Of a stretch of 64,000 nucleotides of DNA, positions 25,789 to 34,535 are shown piece by piece. Every line of letters starts with the position of its first letter. The first letter of the stretch is position 1. Both the position numbers and the translations under genes were made by a program. The notes beneath the pieces were generated by a model. The model did not search any database and was not told where the DNA came from. It saw only the letters and a list, made by a program, of their open reading frames with translations. The DNA lies in the NCBI RefSeq assembly GCF_024642105.1, contig NZ_JAHEBT010000054.1, positions 62,001 to 126,000 of the forward strand, written 5' to 3'. Source of the DNA: Flavobacterium sp. (GTDB taxonomy: Bacteria; Bacteroidota; Bacteroidia; Flavobacteriales; Flavobacteriaceae).

Positions 25789-27039
25789 TTACATTCCTGT
25801 TCGAATGGCTTCTACAGGATCTAATTTTGACGCCGTGATGGCAGGTAAAATTCCAGAGATTAATCCAATCAATGCCGCCAAACCTGTTCCTAATATTACA
25901 TTGCTCATACTTAAAACAAACTCAAAGTCCAACGCTTTAGTCAGTACTACTGAAATCATCCAAACCAAAAATAATCCGACCGCTCCCCCAATTACAGAAA
26001 GGATAACTGCTTCAAATAAAAATTGAAATAAGATAAATCGGTTTTTAGCACCGAGCGATTTTTGAATTCCTATTAGATTAGTTCGTTCTTTTACCGAAAC
26101 AAACATAATATTAGCAATACCAAATCCACCCACCAGTAATGAAAACCCACTAATAATCCAACCTACTACATTCATCTGCCCTACAATCCCATCAATTAAA
26201 TCGGTAAATCCAGACAACACATTGATAAAAAAATTATCTATTTCATCCGTTTTCATTCCGCGATAATTTCGTAATTTTTGTGCTAATTCTGCTTTAAAAG
26301 CATCCATATCCACCCCTTTTTCAGGCTTAACCAAAATTACCGGAGTCATGGCATCATTGTTATCTCCATACATTCGTCTTAAAAAATTAACCGGAATAAA
26401 AACAGACGTATCATTGCTATCTCCAAACATTCCTGCACCTTGTTTTTTCAATACCCCAATTACTGTGAAGCGCTGTCCATAAAGACGAATGTTTTTGCTA
26501 ATTGGATTAGCTCCGTCAAAAAGATTTTGAGCAATTTCATTCCCTAAGACAATTACAGCCGATCCTGAATTCGATTCCGATTCATTATAAAATCGTCCTT
26601 CATCAAATTCCAAACCTTCAATTTCTATAAATTCATTTGATACAGGAACTACATTCACATCACTTACCGAAGCCGATTGGTATTTTATTGATTCCCTTTT
26701 AACAAAAAGTTGAAACCCCATTTGATCCAAATCGTTCATAGAACTTTTTAAATATTCGTATTCGTCGTATTTCACATCAGGAAATTGTTCTCGTTTCCAT
26801 TGTGGAATTTCAGAGGGTCCGAAAGAAAAACGCATTAAATAAATAGTATTTTTATCTAAACTACTCAAGTCTTTTTTGATTTTTTTGTCTAACGAATCTA
26901 CTGCAGCAAGTACCGCTATAATAGAAAAAATACCAATGGTAACTCCCAATAAAGAAAGTAAAGTTCGGAGTTTATTATTTCGCAAAGCATTCATTGCAAA
27001 ACCAAAACTCTCTTTTAATAATCGAAGATATACCAGCAT
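25789..27039 (-). CDS. MacB/FtsX-type ABC transporter permease
   Basis: A 416-residue inner-membrane protein. TM1 at about residues 20-45 (RTLLSLLGVTIGIFSIIAVL), then a periplasmic MacB_PCD domain (about 50-275), then three C-terminal helices with the FtsX core FGIANIMFVSVKERTNLIGI and QKSLGAKNRFILFQFLFEAV. The last motif is LDPVEAIRTGM. The start is ATG 27039 (MLVYLRLLKES); the frame extends 12 residues upstream without support. No ATPase or membrane-fusion gene is adjacent, so its partner is elsewhere. Substrate unknown; these systems export peptides, lipids or antibiotics. Confidence 0.85.
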   Translation of the reverse strand: MLVYLRLLKESFGFAMNALRNNKLRTLLSLLGVTIGIFSIIAVLAAVDSLDKKIKKDLSSLDKNTIYLMRFSFGPSEIPQWKREQFPDVKYDEYEYLKSSMNDLDQMGFQLFVKRESIKYQSASVSDVNVVPVSNEFIEIEGLEFDEGRFYNESESNSGSAVIVLGNEIAQNLFDGANPISKNIRLYGQRFTVIGVLKKQGAGMFGDSNDTSVFIPVNFLRRMYGDNNDAMTPVILVKPEKGVDMDAFKAELAQKLRNYRGMKTDEIDNFFINVLSGFTDLIDGIVGQMNVVGWIISGFSLLVGGFGIANIMFVSVKERTNLIGIQKSLGAKNRFILFQFLFEAVILSVIGGAVGLFLVWMISVVLTKALDFEFVLSMSNVILGTGLAALIGLISGILPAITASKLDPVEAIRTGM

Positions 27040-27174
27040 ACTATTTTTCTTTTGTATCAATGTAAAATTGAGCAAATTTTATTCAAAATCCTAATAAAAA
27101 AAGTCTCTGTAGTAAGTATTCATTTTTAGTAGAATGTTACAGCTTTAGAATGAAATTTATAATCAAAAAAAAAC

Positions 27175-27182
27175 TATTTTTG
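27175..27182 (+). promoter_or_regulatory. purH promoter, -7 element
   Basis: TATTTTTG followed by C (TAnnTTTG), 24 nt before the purH ATG. Confidence 0.5.
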
Positions 27183-27205
27183 CACTTTATAATTTTAACT
27201 ACACA

Positions 27206-28732
27206 ATGAGCACAACTAAATCTATTCAATCTGCATTAATTTCAGTATTTTCAAAAGACGGTCTTGAACCAATTGTAAGAAAATTGCATTCTCAAAATGT
27301 AACACTTTACTCTACAGGAGGAACAGAAGACTTTATCAAAAACTTAGGCATTCCTGTAATTCCTGTTGAAGAGGTAACTTCTTACCCATCAATCCTTGGT
27401 GGAAGAGTAAAAACATTACACCCAAAAGTTTTTGGAGGAATCCTAAACCGTCAAGATAATGAAAGTGACGTGCAACAAATGAAAGAATTTGACATTCCTC
27501 AAATTGATTTAGTAATTGTTGATTTATACCCTTTTGAAAAAACAGTTGCTTCAGGAGCTAGTGAAGCTGATATTATTGAAAAGATTGATATTGGCGGAAT
27601 TTCATTGATCCGTGCCGCTGCAAAAAATTTCAAAGACACTGTGATTGTGGCTTCAGTTGACGATTATAGTTTGTTTTTGGATATGATTACCAATCAAAAT
27701 GGCGCAACTACCTTAGAAGATAGAAAACTTTTGGCCACAAAAGCATTTCACGTTTCTTCACACTACGATGGTGCTATTTTTAATTACTTCAACACAGACG
27801 AAACGATTTACAAAGAAAGCATTGCTAATGGTCAAGTGTTGCGTTACGGAGAAAACCCACACCAAAAAGGATTTTTCTTTGGCGAATTTGATAAAATGTT
27901 CAACAAAGTTCACGGAAAAGAGTTGTCTTACAACAACCTTCTTGATGTAGATGCTGCGGTAAATCTAATCAATGAATTCAAAAATGACGGCCCTACATTT
28001 GCCATTCTTAAACACAACAACGCTTGCGGATTAGCCTCAAGAAAAACGATTAGCGAAGCGTATTTAGCCGCTTTGGCTTGCGATCCAACTTCAGCTTTTG
28101 GAGGGGTATTAATTGCCAATACCAAAATTGATGTGGCTACAGGAACCGAAATCAACAAGTTATTCTGCGAAGTAGTTATCGCTCCCGCTTTTGACTCTGA
28201 AGCTATCGCTATTTTAGAAGAAAAGAAAAACAGAATTATATTAGTCCAAAACGAAGTTACTTTACCACAAAGACAAGTTCGTACTTGTTTGAACGGAATT
28301 TTAGTTCAAGACAGAAATAACATTACAGATACTAAAGAAGATTTAAAAACAGTTACAATAACAGCTCCAACTGCTCAAGAAGTAGAAGATTTAATTTTCG
28401 CTTCGAAAGTGTGTAAAAATACTAAATCTAACACTATTGTTTTTGCTAAAAACGGAACTCTTATTTCTTCTGGAACTGGACAAACTTCAAGAGTAGACGC
28501 TTTAATGCAAGCCATTGACAAAGCCAATGCTTTTGGTTTTGATTTACACGGAGCTTCTATGGCAAGTGACGCTTTCTTCCCATTTCCTGATTGTGTGGAG
28601 TTAGCTAAAAAAGCTGGAATCACTGCCGTAATCCAACCAGGAGGGTCAATTAAAGACCAATTGAGTATTGATTATTGCAATGAAAATAAATTAGCAATGG
28701 TATTTACAGGAACACGTCATTTTAAACATTAA
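27206..28732 (+). CDS. purH: Bifunctional AICAR formyltransferase / IMP cyclohydrolase
   Basis: A 508-residue enzyme for the last two steps of purine synthesis. The N-terminal MGS-like cyclohydrolase domain (SALISVFSKDGLEPIVRKLH, LYSTGGTEDFIK, GGRVKTLHPKVFGGIL, KIDIGGISLIRAAAKN) is followed by the AICAR transformylase domain (LRYGENPHQKGFF, ILKHNNACGLAS, DPTSAFGGVL, GASMASDAFFPFPD, VIQPGGSIKD). Both domains are complete; length normal. Confidence 0.97.
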   Translation: MSTTKSIQSALISVFSKDGLEPIVRKLHSQNVTLYSTGGTEDFIKNLGIPVIPVEEVTSYPSILGGRVKTLHPKVFGGILNRQDNESDVQQMKEFDIPQIDLVIVDLYPFEKTVASGASEADIIEKIDIGGISLIRAAAKNFKDTVIVASVDDYSLFLDMITNQNGATTLEDRKLLATKAFHVSSHYDGAIFNYFNTDETIYKESIANGQVLRYGENPHQKGFFFGEFDKMFNKVHGKELSYNNLLDVDAAVNLINEFKNDGPTFAILKHNNACGLASRKTISEAYLAALACDPTSAFGGVLIANTKIDVATGTEINKLFCEVVIAPAFDSEAIAILEEKKNRIILVQNEVTLPQRQVRTCLNGILVQDRNNITDTKEDLKTVTITAPTAQEVEDLIFASKVCKNTKSNTIVFAKNGTLISSGTGQTSRVDALMQAIDKANAFGFDLHGASMASDAFFPFPDCVELAKKAGITAVIQPGGSIKDQLSIDYCNENKLAMVFTGTRHFKH

Positions 28733-28738
28733 TTTGTT

Positions 28739-28746
28739 TAACTTTG
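28739..28746 (+). promoter_or_regulatory. Probable mre operon promoter, -7 element
   Basis: TAACTTTG followed by C (TAnnTTTG), directly after the purH stop and 41 nt before the mreB ATG. Confidence 0.5.
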
Positions 28747-28787
28747 CTTGTTAGATAATATTTAAAATTTAAACCCCGCCTAAACTT

Positions 28788-29816
28788 ATGGGATTTTTTG
28801 ATTTCATGACTGAGGATATCGCAATCGACCTTGGTACCGCAAACACATTAATTATTCACAACGATAAAGTTGTTATAGATAGCCCTTCTATTGTTGCCCG
28901 AGACAGAATCTCAGGTAAAATTATTGCTGTTGGTAAAGAAGCCAACATGATGCAAGGGAAAACCCACGAAAACATCAAAACAATTAGACCATTGAAAGAC
29001 GGGGTAATTGCAGATTTTGATGCGTCAGAGAAAATGATTAATATGTTTATTAAAAGTATTCCTGCGCTAAAGAAAAAGATGTTTACTCCTGCGCTACGTA
29101 TGGTAGTTTGTATTCCTTCAGGAATTACCGAAGTAGAGATGAGAGCGGTAAAAGAATCGTGTGAAAGAGTAAATGGTAAAGAAGTATATTTGATTCACGA
29201 ACCTATGGCTGCGGCAATCGGTATTGGAATTGATATTATGCAACCTAAAGGAAATATGATTGTTGACATTGGTGGTGGAACAACTGAAATTGCAGTAATC
29301 GCTCTTGGAGGTATTGTTTGCGACAAATCAGTAAAAATTGCCGGGGATGTATTCACGAATGATATTATTTATTACATGCGTACGCAACACAACCTATTTG
29401 TTGGAGAAAGTACTGCTGAAAAAATTAAGATTCAAATCGGAGCTGCGGTAGAAGATTTAGAAACTCCTCCAGAGGACATGTCTGTTCAAGGACGTGATTT
29501 ATTAACTGGCAAACCAAAACAAGTAGAAGTTTCTCACCGTGAGATTGCTAAAGCTTTGGATAAATCGATCCAACGTATCGAGGATGCTATCATGGAAACT
29601 TTATCACAAACACCTCCAGAATTAGCCGCTGATATCTACAATACTGGAATCTATCTTGCGGGTGGTGGTTCTATGTTAAGAGGACTTGACAAACGAATTT
29701 CACTAAAAACAGACTTACCTGTTTATATTGCAGAAGATCCTTTAAGAGCAGTAGTTAGAGGTACTGGAATGGCACTTAAAAACATCAATAGATTTAAAAG
29801 CATCTTGATTAAATAG
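28788..29816 (+). CDS. mreB: Rod shape-determining protein MreB
   Basis: A 342-residue bacterial actin that polymerises along the inner membrane and guides lateral wall synthesis. Actin-fold nucleotide motifs are present: DLGTANTLIIHNDKVV, PLKDGVIADFDASEKMI, VDIGGGTTEIAVIALGGIV and GIYLAGGGSMLRGLDK. It opens with GFFDFMTEDIAIDLG, the amphipathic membrane-binding style start. First gene of mreBCD-mrdA-rodA. Confidence 0.97.
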   Translation: MGFFDFMTEDIAIDLGTANTLIIHNDKVVIDSPSIVARDRISGKIIAVGKEANMMQGKTHENIKTIRPLKDGVIADFDASEKMINMFIKSIPALKKKMFTPALRMVVCIPSGITEVEMRAVKESCERVNGKEVYLIHEPMAAAIGIGIDIMQPKGNMIVDIGGGTTEIAVIALGGIVCDKSVKIAGDVFTNDIIYYMRTQHNLFVGESTAEKIKIQIGAAVEDLETPPEDMSVQGRDLLTGKPKQVEVSHREIAKALDKSIQRIEDAIMETLSQTPPELAADIYNTGIYLAGGGSMLRGLDKRISLKTDLPVYIAEDPLRAVVRGTGMALKNINRFKSILIK

Positions 29817-29857
29817 TCTTTTTTCTAAAAAGAAGTCACAAATAATACATTTAAGAA

Positions 29858-30682
29858 ATGCAGCAAATATTTAATTTTATTTTTAAAAACAGTAATCGCT
29901 TACTGTTTTTGCTGCTTTTGGGTATTTCGTTAACGCTGACCATTCAGTCCCATTCTTTTCACAGAAGTAAAGTGATTAGTTCGGCTAATTTCTTAAGCGG
30001 AGGCGTTTACGAGCAACTTAGCGAATTTGACGAATACCTGAATTTAAAATCACAAAATGAGGCATTGGCACAAGAAAATGCAATTCTAAAAAGTATTTTA
30101 TTCAATAAAAAAGACACAACTGTCGCTAGAAAATTAGACAGTATAAAAGGAGTTAAATCAAGTGATATTATTGTTTCAAGAGTAATTCATAACTCTTATA
30201 GCGTTCATGAAAATTATTTAACCTTAAATTCTGGAGAGCTACAAGGTGTAAAACCAGACATGGGAGTCATAAATAGCCTAGGAATCGTTGGGATTGTAGA
30301 CAACACCTCGCCTCATTATGCAACAGTCATTAGTATCTTAAATAAAAAATCTCAAATTAATGCTAAAATCAAAAAATCAAATCATTTTGGTTCTTTGATT
30401 TGGAATGGGAAAAGCACAGGGTTTGTCCAATTAATTGACGTTCCTAGATTAGCATCCGTTAGAAAAGGAGACACCATTGTTACAGGAGGTCAATCTGTTA
30501 TTTTCCCAGAGAATATCAATATTGGAACTATTGACAAAGTACAAATTGACGATGAGACTCATTACTATACAATTGAGGTTAAATTATTTAATGACATGAC
30601 CAATCTTGGACATGTTTATATTATAAAAGGAAAAGACCGTCAAGAAATTATGAATCTAGAAAAACGGGAAGAAGATGAATAG
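29858..30682 (+). CDS. mreC: Rod shape-determining protein MreC
   Basis: A 274-residue protein with a short cytoplasmic start, one N-terminal transmembrane helix (NRLLFLLLLGISLTLTI), a coiled coil at about residues 50-85 (YLNLKSQNEALAQENAILKS) and a beta-rich periplasmic domain (VISRVIHNSY, GVINSLGIVGIV, GDTIVTGGQSVIFPENINIG). This is the standard MreC layout; it scaffolds PBP2 and RodA. Overlaps mreD by 8 nt. Confidence 0.92.
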   Translation: MQQIFNFIFKNSNRLLFLLLLGISLTLTIQSHSFHRSKVISSANFLSGGVYEQLSEFDEYLNLKSQNEALAQENAILKSILFNKKDTTVARKLDSIKGVKSSDIIVSRVIHNSYSVHENYLTLNSGELQGVKPDMGVINSLGIVGIVDNTSPHYATVISILNKKSQINAKIKKSNHFGSLIWNGKSTGFVQLIDVPRLASVRKGDTIVTGGQSVIFPENINIGTIDKVQIDDETHYYTIEVKLFNDMTNLGHVYIIKGKDRQEIMNLEKREEDE

Positions 30683-31181
30683 CAGTTTATTTTTCAACAT
30701 TTTTAGATTCTTCATTTTATTAACTATACAAATTATTGTTTTCAATAACATTAATTTATTTGGTTTCATAAGTCCGTTTCCTTATGTTTTATTTATCATA
30801 TTATATCCAGTAAACGGTAATAAATCAGGCTTATTAATCGCCAGTTTCTTTTTAGGTCTTATTTTAGATATGTTTAGCAATTCTGGAGGAATTCACACTA
30901 CTGCTTGCTTAACATTAGCTTATTTCAGACCTGCAGTTTTTAAATTTGCCTTCGGAGTAAGTTACGAGTACCAAACCATAAAACTAAATGATGCACTAAC
31001 CCCTGAGCGATTCTCGTTTATATTGGTATCAGTGCTTATACATCATTTAACCTTATTTATTCTAGAAGCATTTCAATTCAGTCTCTTTTGGGATATTTTA
31101 ATACGAACACTACTCAGTAGTATACTCACAATCGCTATTTGTATCATCATCATATATCTAATTAAGCCAAACAAAAGATGA
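30675..31181 (+). CDS. mreD: Rod shape-determining protein MreD
   Basis: A 168-residue protein with about five hydrophobic segments (IFRFFILLTIQIIVFNNINL, PFPYVLFIILYPV, GLLIASFFLGLILDMFS with the conserved GLxxDxFS motif, and two C-terminal helices). Position between mreC (8-nt overlap) and mrdA (4-nt overlap) and size fit MreD. Confidence 0.88.
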   Translation: MNSSLFFNIFRFFILLTIQIIVFNNINLFGFISPFPYVLFIILYPVNGNKSGLLIASFFLGLILDMFSNSGGIHTTACLTLAYFRPAVFKFAFGVSYEYQTIKLNDALTPERFSFILVSVLIHHLTLFILEAFQFSLFWDILIRTLLSSILTIAICIIIIYLIKPNKR

Positions 31182-33127
31182 GAAAAGTTTTGCTGCCTAC
31201 CTTAATTATTGTTGCAGCATCATTGCTGGTAATACGAATTTTCTACCTACAAATTATTGATGATTCATTCAAATTGAAATCAGACAATAACGCTATCAAG
31301 ATAAAATACGACTACCCCGAAAGAGGTTATATTTATGATAGAAACGGAAAACTACTTGTTTCAAATCAAGCGTCTTACGACATTATGGTTATCCCAAGGG
31401 AAATCAAAAATTTAGACACTATTGAATTTTGCGAACTACTTAATATCACTAAAGAAGACTTTATTAAGAAAATCGAAAAAGCAAAAGTATATAGCCCTAG
31501 ATTGCCTTCTGTTTTCTTAACTCAATTGAATAAAATTGAATTTGCAGCCTTCCAAGAAAAAATCAGAAAATTTGAAGGTTTCTATTTTCAAAAACGTTCG
31601 CTACGTGATTATGAAGTAAATTTTGGTGCCAATATCTTTGGATTTATCACCCAAGTAAACGAAAACTTAATTGCAAAAAACCCGTATTACAATAGTGGTG
31701 ATTTGATTGGAAAACAAGGAGTCGAGGAAAGTTATGAGGAAATTTTACGCGGAATCAAAGGAGTAAAATACATTCAAAAAGACAAATACAATAGAGAAAT
31801 AGGTTCATTCAAAGACGGAAAATACGATACCATTGCTGTACAAGGCGAAGATATTAACTTGAGTATTGATGCCGAAATTCAAAAATATGGTGAGGAGTTA
31901 ATGATTAATAAGCGTGGTGGAATTGTTGCAATTGAACCAAAGACAGGAGAAATACTGGCTCTGGTAACAGCCCCTTCGTACGATCCTGCCATATTAGTAG
32001 GAAGACAACGTTCAAAGAATTACACCCAACTCTATAAAGATTCTATTGCAAAACCTTTGTATGACCGAGGACTACTAGCTGAATATCCTCCCGGATCTCC
32101 TTTCAAAATTATGACTGGACTAGTAGCCTTACAAGAAGGCGTAATTAATGAACAAACCAGTGTGGCTTGCCATCACGGATTTAGTTATGCTAGAGGTCGA
32201 TTCATGCGATGTCACTGCCATGGAGGGATGCTACAATTACACCGAGGGATTTACGAATCATGCAACGCCTTTTTTGGTACTGCCTATATGAAAACGATAA
32301 ACAAATATGTCAAACCAGCTTCGGCGGTAGATGTTTGGAGTAAACATGTAAAAAGTTTTGGCTTAGGCCAATTTATGGGATATGATCTCCCAACAGGAAG
32401 AAAAGGAAATATTCCAGATTCTAAAACATACAAGCGAATTTATCCAAATGGAGGATGGAGAAGCACAGCAATTGTATCCAATGCTATTGGACAAGGCGAA
32501 GTTTTAATGACCCCGATACAATTAGCCAATATGATGGCCACTATTGCAAATAGAGGCTATTATTACACCCCTCATATCATCAAAAAAATAGAAGGAAAAC
32601 CTATTGATAAAAAATTTACTACCAAACACGTCACCACAATTGACAGAAAGTATTTTAGCCCGATAATAGACGGTCTATTTGACGTCTATAATTTAGGAAC
32701 TGCTTACCACCTAAAAGTTGAAGGAATAGACATTTGTGGAAAAACGGGAACCGCAGAAAATTTTGCTAAAATTGGAGGCAAAAGAACTCAGTTAGAAGAC
32801 CATTCAATCTTTGTAGCTTTTGCGCCGAAAAACAATCCCAAAATTGCAATTGCAGTAATGGTAGAAAACGGAGGGTTTGGAGCAACCATTGCTGGTCCTA
32901 TTGCCAGTTTAATGATTGAAAAATACCTCAGAAAGAAGATTACACGTACGGACTTAGAGACTCGAATATTAAACAAAAGTTTACAAGGTCAATATGCCAA
33001 ATTAGGAGGGTTATCTGAATCTGTAAAATCTGAAATGAGAAAACAAGATTCTATTTTGCAAAGCAAAATAACGCCTCCAAAAATAAAAAAAGACACAATT
33101 AAGTCCAATAATAAAGTGACTCATTAA
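31178..33127 (+). CDS. mrdA: Penicillin-binding protein 2 (elongation transpeptidase)
   Basis: A 649-residue class B PBP crosslinking peptidoglycan in the elongasome with RodA. One N-terminal membrane helix (LLPTLIIVAASLLVIRIFYL), a pedestal domain with RGYIYDRNGKLLVSNQASYD and RSLRDYEVNFGANIFGFI, then the transpeptidase with SxxK in PPGSPFKIMTG, the SxN motif in YESCNAFF, and KTGT in CGKTGTAENF. Odd: the region just before SxN is Cys/His-rich (VACHHGF..., RCHCHGGM), which occurs in flavobacterial PBP2 and could bind metal. Overlaps mreD by 4 nt. Confidence 0.95.
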   Translation: MRKVLLPTLIIVAASLLVIRIFYLQIIDDSFKLKSDNNAIKIKYDYPERGYIYDRNGKLLVSNQASYDIMVIPREIKNLDTIEFCELLNITKEDFIKKIEKAKVYSPRLPSVFLTQLNKIEFAAFQEKIRKFEGFYFQKRSLRDYEVNFGANIFGFITQVNENLIAKNPYYNSGDLIGKQGVEESYEEILRGIKGVKYIQKDKYNREIGSFKDGKYDTIAVQGEDINLSIDAEIQKYGEELMINKRGGIVAIEPKTGEILALVTAPSYDPAILVGRQRSKNYTQLYKDSIAKPLYDRGLLAEYPPGSPFKIMTGLVALQEGVINEQTSVACHHGFSYARGRFMRCHCHGGMLQLHRGIYESCNAFFGTAYMKTINKYVKPASAVDVWSKHVKSFGLGQFMGYDLPTGRKGNIPDSKTYKRIYPNGGWRSTAIVSNAIGQGEVLMTPIQLANMMATIANRGYYYTPHIIKKIEGKPIDKKFTTKHVTTIDRKYFSPIIDGLFDVYNLGTAYHLKVEGIDICGKTGTAENFAKIGGKRTQLEDHSIFVAFAPKNNPKIAIAVMVENGGFGATIAGPIASLMIEKYLRKKITRTDLETRILNKSLQGQYAKLGGLSESVKSEMRKQDSILQSKITPPKIKKDTIKSNNKVTH

Positions 33128-33151
33128 TAATGAAATCGCCATTTACACTAA

Positions 33152-33167
33152 GTTTGCGCAAGCAAAC
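33152..33167 (+). other. Short GNRA-loop hairpin between mrdA and rodA
   Basis: GTTTGC (33152-33157), loop GCAA, GCAAAC (33162-33167), a 6-bp stem closed by a GNRA tetraloop in the 97-nt gap. No T-run follows, so it is not an obvious terminator; a possible RNA-processing or stability element. Confidence 0.35.
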
Positions 33168-33224
33168 ACCAATAATAAAAAAGGTGATACCATATGTTAC
33201 CGCTAAAAAATAGAATTTAAACAT

Positions 33225-34460
33225 ATGAAAAATCAAAGTATAACAAACAATATTGACTGGAGTTGCGTTATTATTTATAGCGTATTAGTACTATTGGGTT
33301 GGCTAAATATTTATTCGTCTTCTTTGTCCTCTATGGAAGGAACTTCAGAGAAGCAATTTATTTTTATTGCCTTGACTATCCCTCTAATCTTTGTAGTGCT
33401 TTTTGTAGATGGAAAATTCTATGAAAAATATGCTTCTATTATTTTTGGTATTTCACTGCTCTCTCTAATTGGACTATTTGCTTTCGGTAAAACTATTGCA
33501 GGTCAGCGTTGTTGGTATGGTTTTGGAAGTTTTACTTTACAGCCATCCGAATTTGCAAAAGCAGCTACAGCATTGGCCTTAGCCAAATACCTAAGTGATA
33601 CCCAAATTAATCTCAAATACACCAACAGACAAATCCAAGCATTAGCCATCGTATTTTTACCCGTATTGCTCATCTTACCTCAACCCGACCCTGGAAGTGC
33701 TTTAATATACAGTGCGTTTTTCTTGGTTTTATATCGTGAAGGACTTCCTTCTTGGTACATTTGGACTGGATTCTCCGCTATCCTTTTATTCGTTTTAACT
33801 TTAATTTTACAGCCGCAATATGTTATTTTATTGGCTCTTTTAGTTATTGTATTTGTATACTACAAGTCCCGATTAGCTGATAGAAATATTGTACTCAGCG
33901 GAATTCTTTTTACTCTAATTACAGGTTTTGTTTTATCCGTAAACTATGTTTTCACACATGTCTTTAAACAACACCATCGAGACCGTTTCAATATTTTATT
34001 AGGAAAAACAGTCGATATGAAAGGTATTGGATACAATACTAATCAATCTGAAATTGCGATTGGATCAGGAGGTTTTTTTGGAAAAGGCTTTTTAGAAGGC
34101 ACTCAGACTAAAGGAGGTTTTGTACCAGAGCAACATACCGATTATATTTTTACTACAGTAGGTGAAGAATGGGGATTTTTAGGGTCTTTGATTGTAATCA
34201 CCCTTTTTGTAGTCTTATTACTTCGAATAATCTACTTGGCCGAAAGGCAAAAAACCAAATTTAGTCGGGTATATGGTTATTGCGTAGCGGGAATATTGTT
34301 CATTCATTTCTTTGTAAACATCGCAATGGTAGTGGGTATTTTTCCAACCATTGGGGTTCCTCTTCCTTTCTTTTCTTATGGAGGATCGGGATTATGGGGA
34401 TTCACTATTCTGCTTTTTATCTTCTTAAAAATGGATGCCAATAAAGTAAACGAATGGTAA
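33225..34460 (+). CDS. rodA: RodA peptidoglycan glycosyltransferase (SEDS)
   Basis: A 411-residue polytopic membrane protein of the SEDS family that polymerises lipid II with PBP2. Motifs: WCVIIYSVLVLLGWLNIYSS, FTLQPSEFAKAATALALAKY, PDPGSALIYSAFFLVLYREG, SEIAIGSGGFFGKGFLEGTQ, FVPEQHTDYIFTTVGEEWGF, and the C-terminal IGVPLPFFSYGGSGLWGF. Last gene of the cell-shape operon. Confidence 0.95.
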   Translation: MKNQSITNNIDWSCVIIYSVLVLLGWLNIYSSSLSSMEGTSEKQFIFIALTIPLIFVVLFVDGKFYEKYASIIFGISLLSLIGLFAFGKTIAGQRCWYGFGSFTLQPSEFAKAATALALAKYLSDTQINLKYTNRQIQALAIVFLPVLLILPQPDPGSALIYSAFFLVLYREGLPSWYIWTGFSAILLFVLTLILQPQYVILLALLVIVFVYYKSRLADRNIVLSGILFTLITGFVLSVNYVFTHVFKQHHRDRFNILLGKTVDMKGIGYNTNQSEIAIGSGGFFGKGFLEGTQTKGGFVPEQHTDYIFTTVGEEWGFLGSLIVITLFVVLLLRIIYLAERQKTKFSRVYGYCVAGILFIHFFVNIAMVVGIFPTIGVPLPFFSYGGSGLWGFTILLFIFLKMDANKVNEW

Positions 34461-34486
34461 TTTATTAAATTATTAATACTCTAAAT

Positions 34487-34515
34487 AAGAAAGCCCTCAA
34501 ATTGAGGGCTTTCTT
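34487..34515. terminator. Bidirectional terminator, rodA / ctp
   Basis: AAGAAAGCCCTCA (34487-34499), loop AAT, TGAGGGCTTTCTT (34503-34515), a 13-bp stem between convergent genes. Confidence 0.9.
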
Positions 34516-34535
34516 ATGATATACATTTTACTAGA

